This document shows positions 1 through 7,538 of a stretch of DNA of 10,277 nucleotides, in pieces. The notes under the pieces are model-generated. The model did not search any database. It saw only the letters and a list, made by a program, of their open reading frames with translations, and was not told the origin of the DNA. The stretch comes from Methylomarinum sp. (lineage in GTDB: Bacteria; Pseudomonadota; Gammaproteobacteria; Methylococcales; Methylomonadaceae). Each line of letters begins with the position of its first letter. The first letter of the stretch is position 1. The translations under genes were made by a program, and so were the position numbers. The stretch lies in assembly GCA_013139755.1 (NCBI GenBank), contig WTAG01000653.1, positions 1 through 10,277 on the forward strand, given 5' to 3'.

Positions 1-1691
1 GTTAAATTTTTAGGTGAACAATACTCTCCACATTGCAGTTTTATCAATGTCTTTTTTTTAGGAACTGGACGTGATGTCATTGCAATATCGGGGGCATATT
101 TATGGTATTTATTTGTAGGATCATACAACTCTTTCTCTCCTGCCTGATTAAGAATATAAGGTGTAATTAACAACACCATTTCAGAGCGACTATCATTATC
201 AATGGTTGAGCGAAATAAATGCCCTAAAATTGGTATATCTGCAAATAGAGGGACTTTGGTACGGTTTCGGGAAAAACTATCTCTGATTAATCCACCCACA
301 GCCACGGTATAACCATGCTTGGCAAAAATCTCACCCTCCAGTTTTGCTGTAGTTATTGAATCAACAGGAAGACTGACTACCCCCCCGTCTCCATCAGAAA
401 TAGGGATCAGTACCGCCCCTTTACTTAAGGTTGAATTCTCTTGTTTTAAAATGATATGGATCGTACCATCACTGTTAATATGCGGCGTTACTTCCAGAGT
501 AGTCCCTATCTCTTCTATTTCTGTTTCTGGGGTTGTAATGGTTCTTGTATTATTCAAAGTATCAATAGTATCTATTGAATAGCCCCTCACCATCACCCGC
601 TCTTCCCCCACAAACAAAGTGGCAGGCCGATGATTTGAGGCAACAATCATCGGATTAGAAACCACTGTCACTCGATTGTTTTTTTCTAACAGCTCAAGAT
701 TTGCTTTAATACTTTTACTTAAGTACTCATACATGAGAGAGCCACCGCCAGTAAATGCAGCACTGCCAATAGTAATTGGATTTAAACTATCACCAGTGGC
801 CGAACCCGCCGTAAGTTCGACTTTGAATAATGAAGAAAAATCCTCACCCACTTTAATATCAACAATCTTCATTTCCAGCATCACTTGAGTCTGGGGCTTG
901 TCCAAATTTTTCACCAACTCAGCAATTGATTTAAGCACTGATTGATTACTGGTTTTAACAATCAGTAAATTATGTTCAGTATTAACGGTGACATGAATGA
1001 TTTTTTTAGCGCATGAAATATTTTCCAAGTTTTTAATAGAAACCTGGCTTCCTTTTTTAGTTAAAGATTCAAATTGATCCACCGTTAAATCATCAGGAAG
1101 TTCATCAGATTGCATTAAATCCCCACCAGAAGAACGCCCACCATTCCTTCCTCCTGAATTACGCCCCCCGCTATTTCGACTACTTCGACTGTTGCCCCCT
1201 CTATTACTAGAATTATTACTTCCCCCTTGTTGATTACCACCCGACTGAACATTCTCTCCAAAAGAAACTTCAACTCTATCACCATATAAATCCTCAATAG
1301 CCGAAGCAATAGCGGTCACATTCGGTGTATGTAATTGAAACACCTTAATCGTATCATCTTGACCGACCACCAAATTTTTAGCATATTCTTCCGTAGTCAT
1401 TAATTGAAACATACCATTTCGCCCAGGGTCTCGGCGATACCATAAATTACTAATCCGACAAATCGCTTTAATGGCTTGCTCTAAATTAATATCTTTCAAG
1501 AAAAGGGTGATTTCTTTTTCACCTGCGTCTGGTGTGGCAATAATGTTAACTTCAGCATCTTCAGCTAGCACTCTGATAACATCAATCACACGCGAGCCTT
1601 TAAACTCTAACTCTGCAATTTCAAAAGGCTTAGCCTGAATTGAAGCGCACACAAACAGCAAATTAATAAACAATAAATATATAATTTTCAT
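1..1691 (-). CDS. Secretin (PilQ/GspD/MshL family), C-terminus cut by window edge
   Basis: This gene encodes an outer-membrane secretin, the ring channel through which a pilus or secreted substrate leaves the cell. The visible part is 563 codons with no stop before the left edge. It starts with a signal peptide (residues 1-20, cleavage likely after ASIQA). An STN-like N-terminal domain follows (about 25-105), with the typical 'ITLFLKDINLEQAIKAI' pattern. An N1-type ring domain (about 113-265) is split by a Ser/Gly/Asn/Arg-rich stretch at 149-190. The secretin domain spans about 268-515, with SNPMIVASN at 345-353, VGEE at 361-364, and the family signature VPLFADIPILGHLF at 480-493, followed by VLLITPYI. 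About 50 residues continue past this point. The ATG lies 4 bases after the stop of the PilP-like gene, so the two are probably co-translated. I cannot tell a pilus secretin from a type II secretion one by sequence alone; the neighbours favour a pilus or MSHA-like machine. Confidence 0.93.
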   Translation of the reverse strand, partial: MKIIYLLFINLLFVCASIQAKPFEIAELEFKGSRVIDVIRVLAEDAEVNIIATPDAGEKEITLFLKDINLEQAIKAICRISNLWYRRDPGRNGMFQLMTTEEYAKNLVVGQDDTIKVFQLHTPNVTAIASAIEDLYGDRVEVSFGENVQSGGNQQGGSNNSSNRGGNSRSSRNSGGRNSGGRNGGRSSGGDLMQSDELPDDLTVDQFESLTKKGSQVSIKNLENISCAKKIIHVTVNTEHNLLIVKTSNQSVLKSIAELVKNLDKPQTQVMLEMKIVDIKVGEDFSSLFKVELTAGSATGDSLNPITIGSAAFTGGGSLMYEYLSKSIKANLELLEKNNRVTVVSNPMIVASNHRPATLFVGEERVMVRGYSIDTIDTLNNTRTITTPETEIEEIGTTLEVTPHINSDGTIHIILKQENSTLSKGAVLIPISDGDGGVVSLPVDSITTAKLEGEIFAKHGYTVAVGGLIRDSFSRNRTKVPLFADIPILGHLFRSTIDNDSRSEMVLLITPYILNQAGEKELYDPTNKYHKYAPDIAMTSRPVPKKKTLIKLQCGEYCSPKNL

Positions 1692-1695
1692 AGCA

Positions 1696-2280
1696 TTATC
1701 TGACAATCACCAATTGACCTAAGGTACGTACTTCAATAAGCAGGCTTAAACGCTTTATTTTTTTTATTTTTATCACTTGTGATGGCTCAGCAAGGTTAAA
1801 CCCTATTTCATCCCCCTCTCTAACCATATAGATCTCGTTATTTAATAAAATTACAGCCAAAGGTGATAAGTTACGCCGCTGGTGCATAACCCCTTTTAAT
1901 TTAATTTTTGGCATCGTTAGTAATGAAGTCTTTACAGAGGAATAAGAAGATGTCATGTTGCCTTGCATTTTATTATTATGCTCAATTGCTAACGTTTGTA
2001 ATAACAAAGAAGGGATGGCAAAAGGGTCTCTTATCCCATAAGGATAGGCAATACTATCAATAAAAGTAACAGGCTCATGAGATGAAAACATCTCAGGCTT
2101 AGCCTCGGTTTTGGGTTTTTCCTCTCCATTAATTCGCCGATCTAATGCGGTAAATCGACGAAACATTTCCTGCTGAATTTGTCTTTGTTTTTCAACAAAA
2201 GGATCTTCTGCCCAGACAGTGATAGATTGAGCAAGCAATAGGATAAAAAGGAGTCTCGATAAGCCATTTTTAATCATCAT
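1696..2280 (-). CDS. PilP/GspC/MshK-like periplasmic linker protein
   Basis: This 194-residue protein probably links the inner-membrane platform to the secretin ring. Its N-terminus has a hydrophobic segment (residues 8-23) ending at VWA-EDPF, which could be a signal peptide or an uncleaved anchor. A charged helical stretch (about 25-62) follows, then a PilP-like 'RDPF' at about 84-87. The C-terminal part (about 123-194) fits the small beta-barrel HR domain of PilP/GspC: KIKLKGVM, a hydrophobic strand, EIYMVREGDEIG, and a final LGQLVIVR strand. The start codon overlaps the last base of the upstream gspF stop (TAATG), a sign of translational coupling; a second ATG follows directly. The length is close to PilP. 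Family membership rests on position, the motifs and size, since this family diverges strongly. Confidence 0.75.
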   Translation of the reverse strand: MMIKNGLSRLLFILLLAQSITVWAEDPFVEKQRQIQQEMFRRFTALDRRINGEEKPKTEAKPEMFSSHEPVTFIDSIAYPYGIRDPFAIPSLLLQTLAIEHNNKMQGNMTSSYSSVKTSLLTMPKIKLKGVMHQRRNLSPLAVILLNNEIYMVREGDEIGFNLAEPSQVIKIKKIKRLSLLIEVRTLGQLVIVR

Positions 2281-3497
2281 TACCGAGCCGAAACGGCAAA
2301 AACCGCTTTAAAGAAGCCAAAGTAAATAAACCCAACCAAACCACCAATCAAGAGTATTGAGACAGGCTCAACCATTGAGCCAATCGCTTTGGCTTTACTT
2401 TTAAGTTCATTTTCATAATACAAACCTGCTTTAAACATAATATCGACCAATCCACCTGAACGCTCCCCCACTAAGGTCATATGCTGAATTAATCGACTAA
2501 TATGAGGCTGTTTAATACTGCGGCTTAATGGCTGACCCTGTAATACCTGTTCTGCCACTTTTAATATATCTCGGGCAATGGCCTGATTATTAATTAACCC
2601 AGCACTGATTTGAATGGTTTCCACCACGGGTAAACCACTTCTTAATAAGGAAGCGATACTCCAGCTATATTGCGACATAGCCCCCGTCACAATAACGCCA
2701 CCCACTAAAGGAATTTTTAACAAACTATTATCAATCCAATATCGCCCTGTTTCATTACGAAAAAGCAGCACAAACAAGCTAATACTAACAACCACTATTA
2801 TTATCAGTAGTAACCACTGCGTTAGGATAAAATCAGAAATATTAATCATACTCTGCATTTCTGAGGGAACTGAACGCCCCGTTTTATTAAAAAAAGCTAC
2901 AAATTTAGGCACCACGCCTGTGACCAAAAAAAAGAACACCCCAACCGCCATCACCAAAGTAACAACGGGGTAAATAAGAGTATTAATCACCTGACTTTTT
3001 AATTCAGCTCGTCGCTCTAAATGGTCTGCAATACGTTCCAAGGTGATGGCAAGTTCACCACTGGCCTCAGCACTTAACACCATCTGAACCGCCATTTTAG
3101 TAAATATTTTTTCATGTTTAGATAATGCCTGAGAAAAAGAGAAGCCCGATTTGATATCATGATTAATCCCTTTCAACAGTGTTTTTATCCTGCCCTGCTG
3201 CATATTGGCGACCAAATCTAAAGATTCAGTTAAGGTAATACCCGAGGCAAGCAATAAAGCCAGTTGCCTGAAAATAAAAACTTTTTTAGCCACCCAAAAG
3301 GGTTGTAACTGTTGTAATTGCAAGCGAATATCATCATCAGCCAAAGCCTGCTCATCACTATCAACAACCGCTGAAATAGTCACAGGATATAAGCCTTGTT
3401 CACGCAATGCTAAAACCAGTAATTCCTGGTTCTCTGCCTGTTTTTGGCCTGAGGATTCTATGCCTTGGGCATTAATTGCTTGGTAATTAAAAATCAT
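2280..3497 (-). CDS. gspF: GspF/PilC/MshG-type inner-membrane platform protein
   Basis: This 405-residue integral membrane protein is the platform on which the assembly ATPase acts to add or remove pilin subunits. It has the standard family layout. A short N-terminal region (IFNYQAINAQG) leads into the first T2SSF cytoplasmic domain (about 70-170, with LLLASGITLTESL). Two membrane segments follow (about 172-197 and 223-246), then the second T2SSF domain (about 272-375, with LLRSGLPVVETI and GERSGGL), and a last membrane segment (about 376-399). The length is normal and no break is seen. The upstream A/T-rich leader has no clear Shine-Dalgarno sequence. A 187-bp inverted-repeat element separates it from gspE, so its expression may be partly uncoupled from the upstream genes. 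Its stop overlaps the start of the PilP-like gene by one base. Confidence 0.96.
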   Translation of the reverse strand: MIFNYQAINAQGIESSGQKQAENQELLVLALREQGLYPVTISAVVDSDEQALADDDIRLQLQQLQPFWVAKKVFIFRQLALLLASGITLTESLDLVANMQQGRIKTLLKGINHDIKSGFSFSQALSKHEKIFTKMAVQMVLSAEASGELAITLERIADHLERRAELKSQVINTLIYPVVTLVMAVGVFFFLVTGVVPKFVAFFNKTGRSVPSEMQSMINISDFILTQWLLLIIIVVVSISLFVLLFRNETGRYWIDNSLLKIPLVGGVIVTGAMSQYSWSIASLLRSGLPVVETIQISAGLINNQAIARDILKVAEQVLQGQPLSRSIKQPHISRLIQHMTLVGERSGGLVDIMFKAGLYYENELKSKAKAIGSMVEPVSILLIGGLVGFIYFGFFKAVFAVSAR

Positions 3498-3573
3498 AGT
3501 TTTTGTTTAATTTATTTTTATTTTCCACTTCCATTTTCCAAACCGCTCCACTTTTGCAATACCTAGAACAGCT

Positions 3574-3760
3574 GTTCTTAAACCCTCTCCCCAGGCGGGG
3601 AGAGGGTTGGGTGAGGGGAATCAAACAATTCTCTTCTTCAAAATTCTTTATTCTTTATTCTTTATTCTTTATTCAAGGATAAAAGAATAAGGAATAGAGA
3701 ACTGTATTTTCATTCCCCTCATCCCAACCCTCTCCCCGCCTGGGGCGAGGGCTTAAGAGC
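3574..3760. repeat. MITE-like inverted-repeat element 1 (two ~48-bp palindromic copies)
   Basis: This element fills most of the 336-bp gap between gspE and gspF. Copy a (3574-3621) and copy b (3712-3760) are near-perfect inverted repeats; comparing them by eye I see about three mismatches and one extra base. Each copy is itself a hairpin (CCCTCTCCCC-AGGC-GGGGAGAGGG type), followed by TTGGGTGAGGGGAAT. The inner part also has inverted halves: ATTCTTT repeats on the left and AAGAATAAGGAATAGAGA on the right. The whole could fold into one long hairpin in RNA. No open reading frame or transposase lies inside. A decayed extra copy (GGAGAGGGCTTAAGA) is visible at about 3811-3825. No clear target-site duplication is seen. 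The rest of the gap holds nothing recognisable. Confidence 0.85.
3643..3674. repeat. Short tandem repeat of ATTCTTT (about 4.6 copies)
   Basis: Four perfect head-to-tail copies of the 7-mer ATTCTTT, followed by ATTC, lie inside MITE-like element 1. They pair imperfectly with the AAGAATAAGGAATAGAGA segment on the other side of the element, so they may have grown by slippage from one arm of the inner inverted repeat. The related element at 6602-6849 has no such expansion. Confidence 0.85.
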
Positions 3761-3833
3761 GCAAACTCCATATTTTGGTGTTTTATAAGACTTGGTACCT
3801 ATGCGCCTATGGAGAGGGCTTAAGATCAAAAAA

Positions 3834-5447
3834 CTAAACCCACAACCCCAACCGCTGCAATTCAGCCAAAGAAGTCATCCCCTGTAATAACTTATCCCGC
3901 CCATCTTCAGCCAAACTAATAAAACTACTGGCCTTTTCCTTTAACTTCACCTGACTCTGCTGGCTGGCTATCGCTTCTGACAACTGACTATCTACCCACA
4001 AAGTTTCAAATAAAGGCAGTCGCCCTGCATATCCAACCCCTTGGCAATGCGCACAGCCCTTTGGCGCAAAGATATTTTGCCCCTGATCACACTGTAAAAT
4101 CGAAGCTTGCTCAACCGTTAAAGGCACTGCTGAATAACAAAATTGACACAATCGCCTAACTAATCGCTGGGCAATAACACAAAGTAAGGTTGAGGCGACT
4201 AAATAAGACTCCACCCCAATATCGGTTAATCTGGGGATACTATCTAATGCTGAATTAGTATGCAGTGTAGAAAAAACCAAATGCCCCGTTAAAGCCGCTT
4301 TCATTGCAATTTCAGCCGTTTCACTGTCTCTTATTTCCCCCACCATAATCACATCAGGATCATGTCTTAAAAAACTCCGCAAAGCTTGAGCAAAACTGGT
4401 TTTACTATTAACCTGTACCTGCGAAATACCTGCCATGGTCATTTCCACAGGGTCTTCTGCGGTTAAAATATTGGTTTTAGAATCGGCTAATTCATTTAAT
4501 GCCGCATATAAAGTGGTCGATTTTCCACTTCCCGTAGGCCCGGTTATCAAAATAAGGCCATGAGGCTGAGCAATGGTTTTTTTAAACAATTGCAGATGCT
4601 TTTCAGCCATGCCAATTTTTTCTAAATTAAGCAGTTGTTTATCCCCCCCCAATAATCGCAAAGTGGCCCGTTCGCCAAATTGAGTGGGTAAAGTAGCTAC
4701 CCGAATATCAATATGAATATCAATGGGAGTCGAGTGAGCCATCGCCCCATCTTGCGGAATTCTACTTTCAGCGATATCCAATTCAGCCAAGACTTTTACC
4801 CGACTAATTAATGCCGCCCCATTTGCCTCACTAAATAAACGATTTTCAACTTGTAACTGCCCATCAATCCGATAGCGTATATTCAAGCCCTTTTCTGCTG
4901 GCTCAAAATGGATATCAGATGCCCGATTTAAATACGCTTGATTCAGTATATTTTCCAATGTTTTAACAGGGTCGAAAAAAGGCGCAAGTACATCGTCATC
5001 AGCGTAAGGGTTAATAACGGGGGCATATCTGTTTAGCGTTTCAATAATATGCTCAGGATTTGCTATACACAGAGTAAACTCTTGCTTAACCAGTCTTTTT
5101 ACTGTTTGCAATACCGTCCGGTCTTCTGGATTTGCACAGAGAATAACTAAAGACTCCGTCTCATCAGCCAAAGGGATAAGGTGATATTGCAAAGCACGCT
5201 CTAGCCCTAATTTACGTAATAAGCTTAAATCAGGTTTAATCTCCCCGCCTACAAACTCATAATGATTAATTTCAGCATAGTTTCGATACAATAAAGTCAT
5301 CGGTAATCGCAGGCTAAAACACAGTAATTCCATCAAATCAACATGCTCTTTTCTCGCTTGTTTACGTAAGCCTTCAAGCTCATCCTGACTAAAGACATTG
5401 TTCTCGACAGCTGCTTCTAATAAACGTTGCTCACGTAACACAGACAT
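3834..5447 (-). CDS. gspE: GspE/PilB/MshE-type assembly (extension) ATPase
   Basis: This 537-residue cytoplasmic AAA+-like secretion ATPase powers pilus or pseudopilus assembly. The N-terminal region (about 1-140) is a T2SSE_N-like domain. The catalytic core has all the expected motifs: Walker A GPTGSGKST (303-311), Asp box ILTAEDPVE (327-335), Walker B IMVGEIRD (367-374) and His box TGHLVFSTLHTN (387-398). The zinc-type tetracysteine motif of GspE/PilB enzymes is present as C434-x2-C437 and C465-x2-C468. This motif separates it from PilT. The N-terminal domain lacks the R-L-G...G...Q signature of cyclic-di-GMP-binding MshEN domains. The start lies 2 bases after the pilT stop (TAGGTATG), so the two ATPases are translationally linked. 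A run of eight G on the coding strand (4643-4650) encodes Gly-Gly near residues 267-268. Confidence 0.97.
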   Translation of the reverse strand: MSVLREQRLLEAAVENNVFSQDELEGLRKQARKEHVDLMELLCFSLRLPMTLLYRNYAEINHYEFVGGEIKPDLSLLRKLGLERALQYHLIPLADETESLVILCANPEDRTVLQTVKRLVKQEFTLCIANPEHIIETLNRYAPVINPYADDDVLAPFFDPVKTLENILNQAYLNRASDIHFEPAEKGLNIRYRIDGQLQVENRLFSEANGAALISRVKVLAELDIAESRIPQDGAMAHSTPIDIHIDIRVATLPTQFGERATLRLLGGDKQLLNLEKIGMAEKHLQLFKKTIAQPHGLILITGPTGSGKSTTLYAALNELADSKTNILTAEDPVEMTMAGISQVQVNSKTSFAQALRSFLRHDPDVIMVGEIRDSETAEIAMKAALTGHLVFSTLHTNSALDSIPRLTDIGVESYLVASTLLCVIAQRLVRRLCQFCYSAVPLTVEQASILQCDQGQNIFAPKGCAHCQGVGYAGRLPLFETLWVDSQLSEAIASQQSQVKLKEKASSFISLAEDGRDKLLQGMTSLAELQRLGLWV

Positions 5448-5449
5448 AC

Positions 5450-6544
5450 CTATTTTCGCCTGATAGACGATTTATTAAGAATTTCCAGTGCATCTAAAAA
5501 AGCTTTTTCCGAATGGGCTAATGCTTTTGCTCGATCAATTGAAATTTCTTTAGCACTTACTCGCAATGCCAAAGCAAAATCAAAAGTCTGATTACCTAAT
5601 GCACGGCCTGTTTCCATCACCGCTCTAATTTGTTCGGGTCGATGCTCACGGATTAAATGTGAAACAGCCGGATTAACCATTAAAATCTCATTAACGGGGA
5701 CTCGTCCTAAATCATCAAGAGTCGGCACTAAGGTTTGGGTAATCACCGCTTTTAATACAATAGATAATTGCTGCCGAATAGAGATTTGTTCCTCTGCTGA
5801 AAACATCCCAATAATACGATCAATCACCCCAACTGCATCATTGGTATGGAGGGTAGAAAAAACCAAATGCCCTGTTTCAGCAGCCGAAAGCGCCGCACGA
5901 ATCGTTTCTTTATCCCGCATTTCGCCCAATAAAATAACATCAGGGTCTTCTCGCATTGCATCACGCACTGCACCCGAAAAAGTCGCGACATCTTGCCCTA
6001 TCTCCCGTTGATGCACGATAGCTTTTTTATTAATATGGATAAATTCAATCGGGTCTTCAATGGTTAATATATGACAGGCACGATGTTCGTTTATGGCACT
6101 AATTAATGCCGCTAAAGTGGTTGATTTACCACTACCTGTAGAGCCTGTAATTAAAACTAAGCCTGTATTAAGGTTAGCCATTTGAGAAACCTGATCAGGT
6201 AAGGATAATTCTTTAAAACTAGAAAAGTTACCTTTTAACCAACGAATAGCAAAACAAATAGATCCTCGTTCAGAATAAATATTAATCCGAAAACGCTCAC
6301 CAAATTCTGCGGTATAGGCAATATCCAAAGCTTGCATTTTTTCAGGTGCGGACAAGCCTTTGTTTTCGATTAAATAGTGTTGAAATTGTTGTAACTGCTC
6401 AGGTGTTAACAGCTTAAAACTGGGCTGTTCACTGAGTGAACCATGAATTCGATAGACTGGATAACAATGCGCTGATAAGTGAATATCTGAGATATTACTA
6501 TCAACCGCATGTTGTAATATTTTTTCGAATAGGTTTTTAGGCAT
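5450..6544 (-). CDS. pilT: PilT-type (retraction) ATPase
   Basis: This 364-residue hexameric ATPase belongs to the PilT/PilU branch, whose members disassemble type IV pili and drive retraction. The core motifs are Walker A GSTGSGKST (134-142), Asp box ILTIEDPIEF (159-168), VHQREIGQD (177-185), Walker B VILLGEMRD (203-211) and His box TGHLVFSTLHTN (224-235). The C-terminal half has the PilT-type LIRE segment (297-300) followed by PEQIRAVMETG, and the terminal NQTFDFAL region. It lacks the tetracysteine motif of extension ATPases, and its length is typical of PilT. The upstream gap holds a repeat element and an AT-rich leader with no clear Shine-Dalgarno sequence. Finding it directly before gspE in the same cluster suggests a retraction motor dedicated to this machine. 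Whether it is PilT or PilU in role cannot be settled from the sequence. Confidence 0.93.
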   Translation of the reverse strand: MPKNLFEKILQHAVDSNISDIHLSAHCYPVYRIHGSLSEQPSFKLLTPEQLQQFQHYLIENKGLSAPEKMQALDIAYTAEFGERFRINIYSERGSICFAIRWLKGNFSSFKELSLPDQVSQMANLNTGLVLITGSTGSGKSTTLAALISAINEHRACHILTIEDPIEFIHINKKAIVHQREIGQDVATFSGAVRDAMREDPDVILLGEMRDKETIRAALSAAETGHLVFSTLHTNDAVGVIDRIIGMFSAEEQISIRQQLSIVLKAVITQTLVPTLDDLGRVPVNEILMVNPAVSHLIREHRPEQIRAVMETGRALGNQTFDFALALRVSAKEISIDRAKALAHSEKAFLDALEILNKSSIRRK

Positions 6545-6601
6545 TATTTAATTATTTATAATCAGTTACTTGTACAAAAAACTCATTAAGTTAAGCATCC
6601 G

Positions 6602-6849
6602 GCTCTTAGCTCCCTCTCCCCAAGCGGGGAGAGGGCTGGGTCGACTGCATGGATGCAGGAGCAATTACCGAGAGGGGAATAAAAAACCTCTTTATTCCTT
6701 ATGCTCTTTCTCTTCAAATAGATAAAAAAGAACAGTTGCAAAAGAGAATTGTTTTGTTTTTAAAACGATTAAAGAATAAGGAATAGAGAACCTTATTTTT
6801 ATCCCCCCTCACCCAACCCTCTCCCCCTTTGGGGCGAGGGCTTTAGAGC
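6602..6849. repeat. MITE-like inverted-repeat element 2, related to the one at 3574-3760
   Basis: This element fills most of the 385-bp gap between the PilO-like gene and pilT. The left copy starts at 6602 with GCTCTTAG and the CCCTCTCCCC hairpin. The right copy (6801-6849) is its inverse. The right inner arm (AGAATAAGGAATAGAGAAC, then T-rich sequence and CCCCTCA) matches element 1 closely, so the two elements are paralogous; the central parts differ. The left copy is interrupted at about 6642-6671 by 30 foreign bases. No open reading frame or transposase is visible. The remaining bases of the gap (6545-6601 and 6850-6929) hold nothing I can name. Confidence 0.85.
6642..6671. repeat. 30-bp insertion inside a repeat copy
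   Basis: In the other copies the GGGAGAGGG hairpin is followed by TTGGGTGAGGGG. Here the same sequence is split after CTGGGT and resumes with GAGGGGAAT. The intervening 30 bases contain the near-palindrome TGCATGGATGCA. This may be a copy of another small dispersed repeat that landed in the first, but no second copy is present in the window to prove it. Confidence 0.55.
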
Positions 6850-6929
6850 ACAACCTATTGCGTTGCTGTATATTTGCGATATTTAATAGAATAGGAGCAA
6901 AGAAGTTAGAGCATCTATCCCTAAAAACA

Positions 6930-7538
6930 TCACAAAGCCAAAGATAACTCAGTCGACAATACATACGGTGCTCGCATACCATCATCCCTCTTCACCGTAA
7001 TGGATAATCGAGTAATCACCACACTATTTGACAAACTTTCCAGCTGCTGAATAAACCCATTTAACATCGTAAAACTTCCCGTTAACTTTAACCCAATCAT
7101 TGGCCGTTTAATCCCCTGCCCCCCTTTTTTTGTTTGAGCATTAACTAAACTATCCAGACTTTTACTCTCTTCCCTAATATCAGAAATAATCAGCCCTTGA
7201 GACTCAATCAACTGCGTAATTGCTGATTTTAATTGCGCTTGTTTACCACTATCCTGTAGATCAATAAAACTTTGCTGATAACCTGCCATGGTCTTACCTT
7301 CAGAATCAATTTTCAAGGTTAATTCATCAAACTCTTGTTGTAATTTTTTGACTGATCCTCGACTGGCTTTACCCGACTTTTCCTTATTAAACTTTTTCTG
7401 TACCTTTTGTTTATCTTTTTTTAATACGATTAATTCATCACGTAAAGGCTGTATTCTTAGCAACACGAAAGTAGCAATAAATACCGAACTCACCAACACA
7501 ATAATCAGGCCTAATTCTCTATTATTTATTTTTTTCAT
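6930..7538 (-). CDS. pilO: PilO/GspM/MshJ-like alignment-complex protein
   Basis: This 202-residue bitopic inner-membrane protein is of the PilO type, which pairs with PilN to link the cytoplasmic PilM and the periplasmic PilP. It has a short cytoplasmic start, one membrane segment (about 9-27), a lysine-rich coiled-coil region (about 30-80) and a C-terminal ferredoxin-like domain (about 100-202). The domain shows the typical core 'GLKLTGSFTMLNGFIQQLESL' split by helices, then VVITRLSI and a final strand. It overlaps the end of the PilM-PilN fusion by 17 bases, which agrees with their partnership. An A7G6 purine run (7119-7131) encodes Lys-Lys-Gly-Gly. The family assignment rests on layout, the C-terminal pattern and position. 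GspM and MshJ are the same fold, so the symbol is only approximate. Confidence 0.83.
   Translation of the reverse strand: MKKINNRELGLIIVLVSSVFIATFVLLRIQPLRDELIVLKKDKQKVQKKFNKEKSGKASRGSVKKLQQEFDELTLKIDSEGKTMAGYQQSFIDLQDSGKQAQLKSAITQLIESQGLIISDIREESKSLDSLVNAQTKKGGQGIKRPMIGLKLTGSFTMLNGFIQQLESLSNSVVITRLSITVKRDDGMRAPYVLSTELSLAL

Noticed and set aside
380..386. Possible frameshift in the secretin at the G7 run
   Set aside because: Reading through with seven G keeps the frame into the conserved motif VPLFADIPILGHLF, so the gene is intact here.
319..888. Plus-strand open frames opposite the secretin
   Set aside because: They are shadows of the secretin domain, with no ribosome-binding site or recognisable protein features.
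1115..1309. Small minus-strand open frame within the secretin gene
   Set aside because: It lies in another frame over the low-complexity part of the secretin; the secretin frame has clear family motifs on both sides.
2614..2973. 119-codon plus-strand open frame opposite gspF
   Set aside because: It lies antisense to the well-conserved GspF membrane and cytoplasmic domains and has no family features of its own.
3574..3760. Possible CRISPR-like array
   Set aside because: There are only two inverted copies, not regularly spaced direct repeats with similar-sized spacers, and no cas genes are present.
3712..3760. Rho-independent terminator after gspE
   Set aside because: The hairpin is strong but no T run follows on the minus strand, and the same hairpin recurs in other gaps as part of a repeat family.
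6545..6601. Promoter before pilT
   Set aside because: TTGTAC and TATAAAT are present on the minus strand but only 11 bases apart, too close for a normal sigma-70 promoter.
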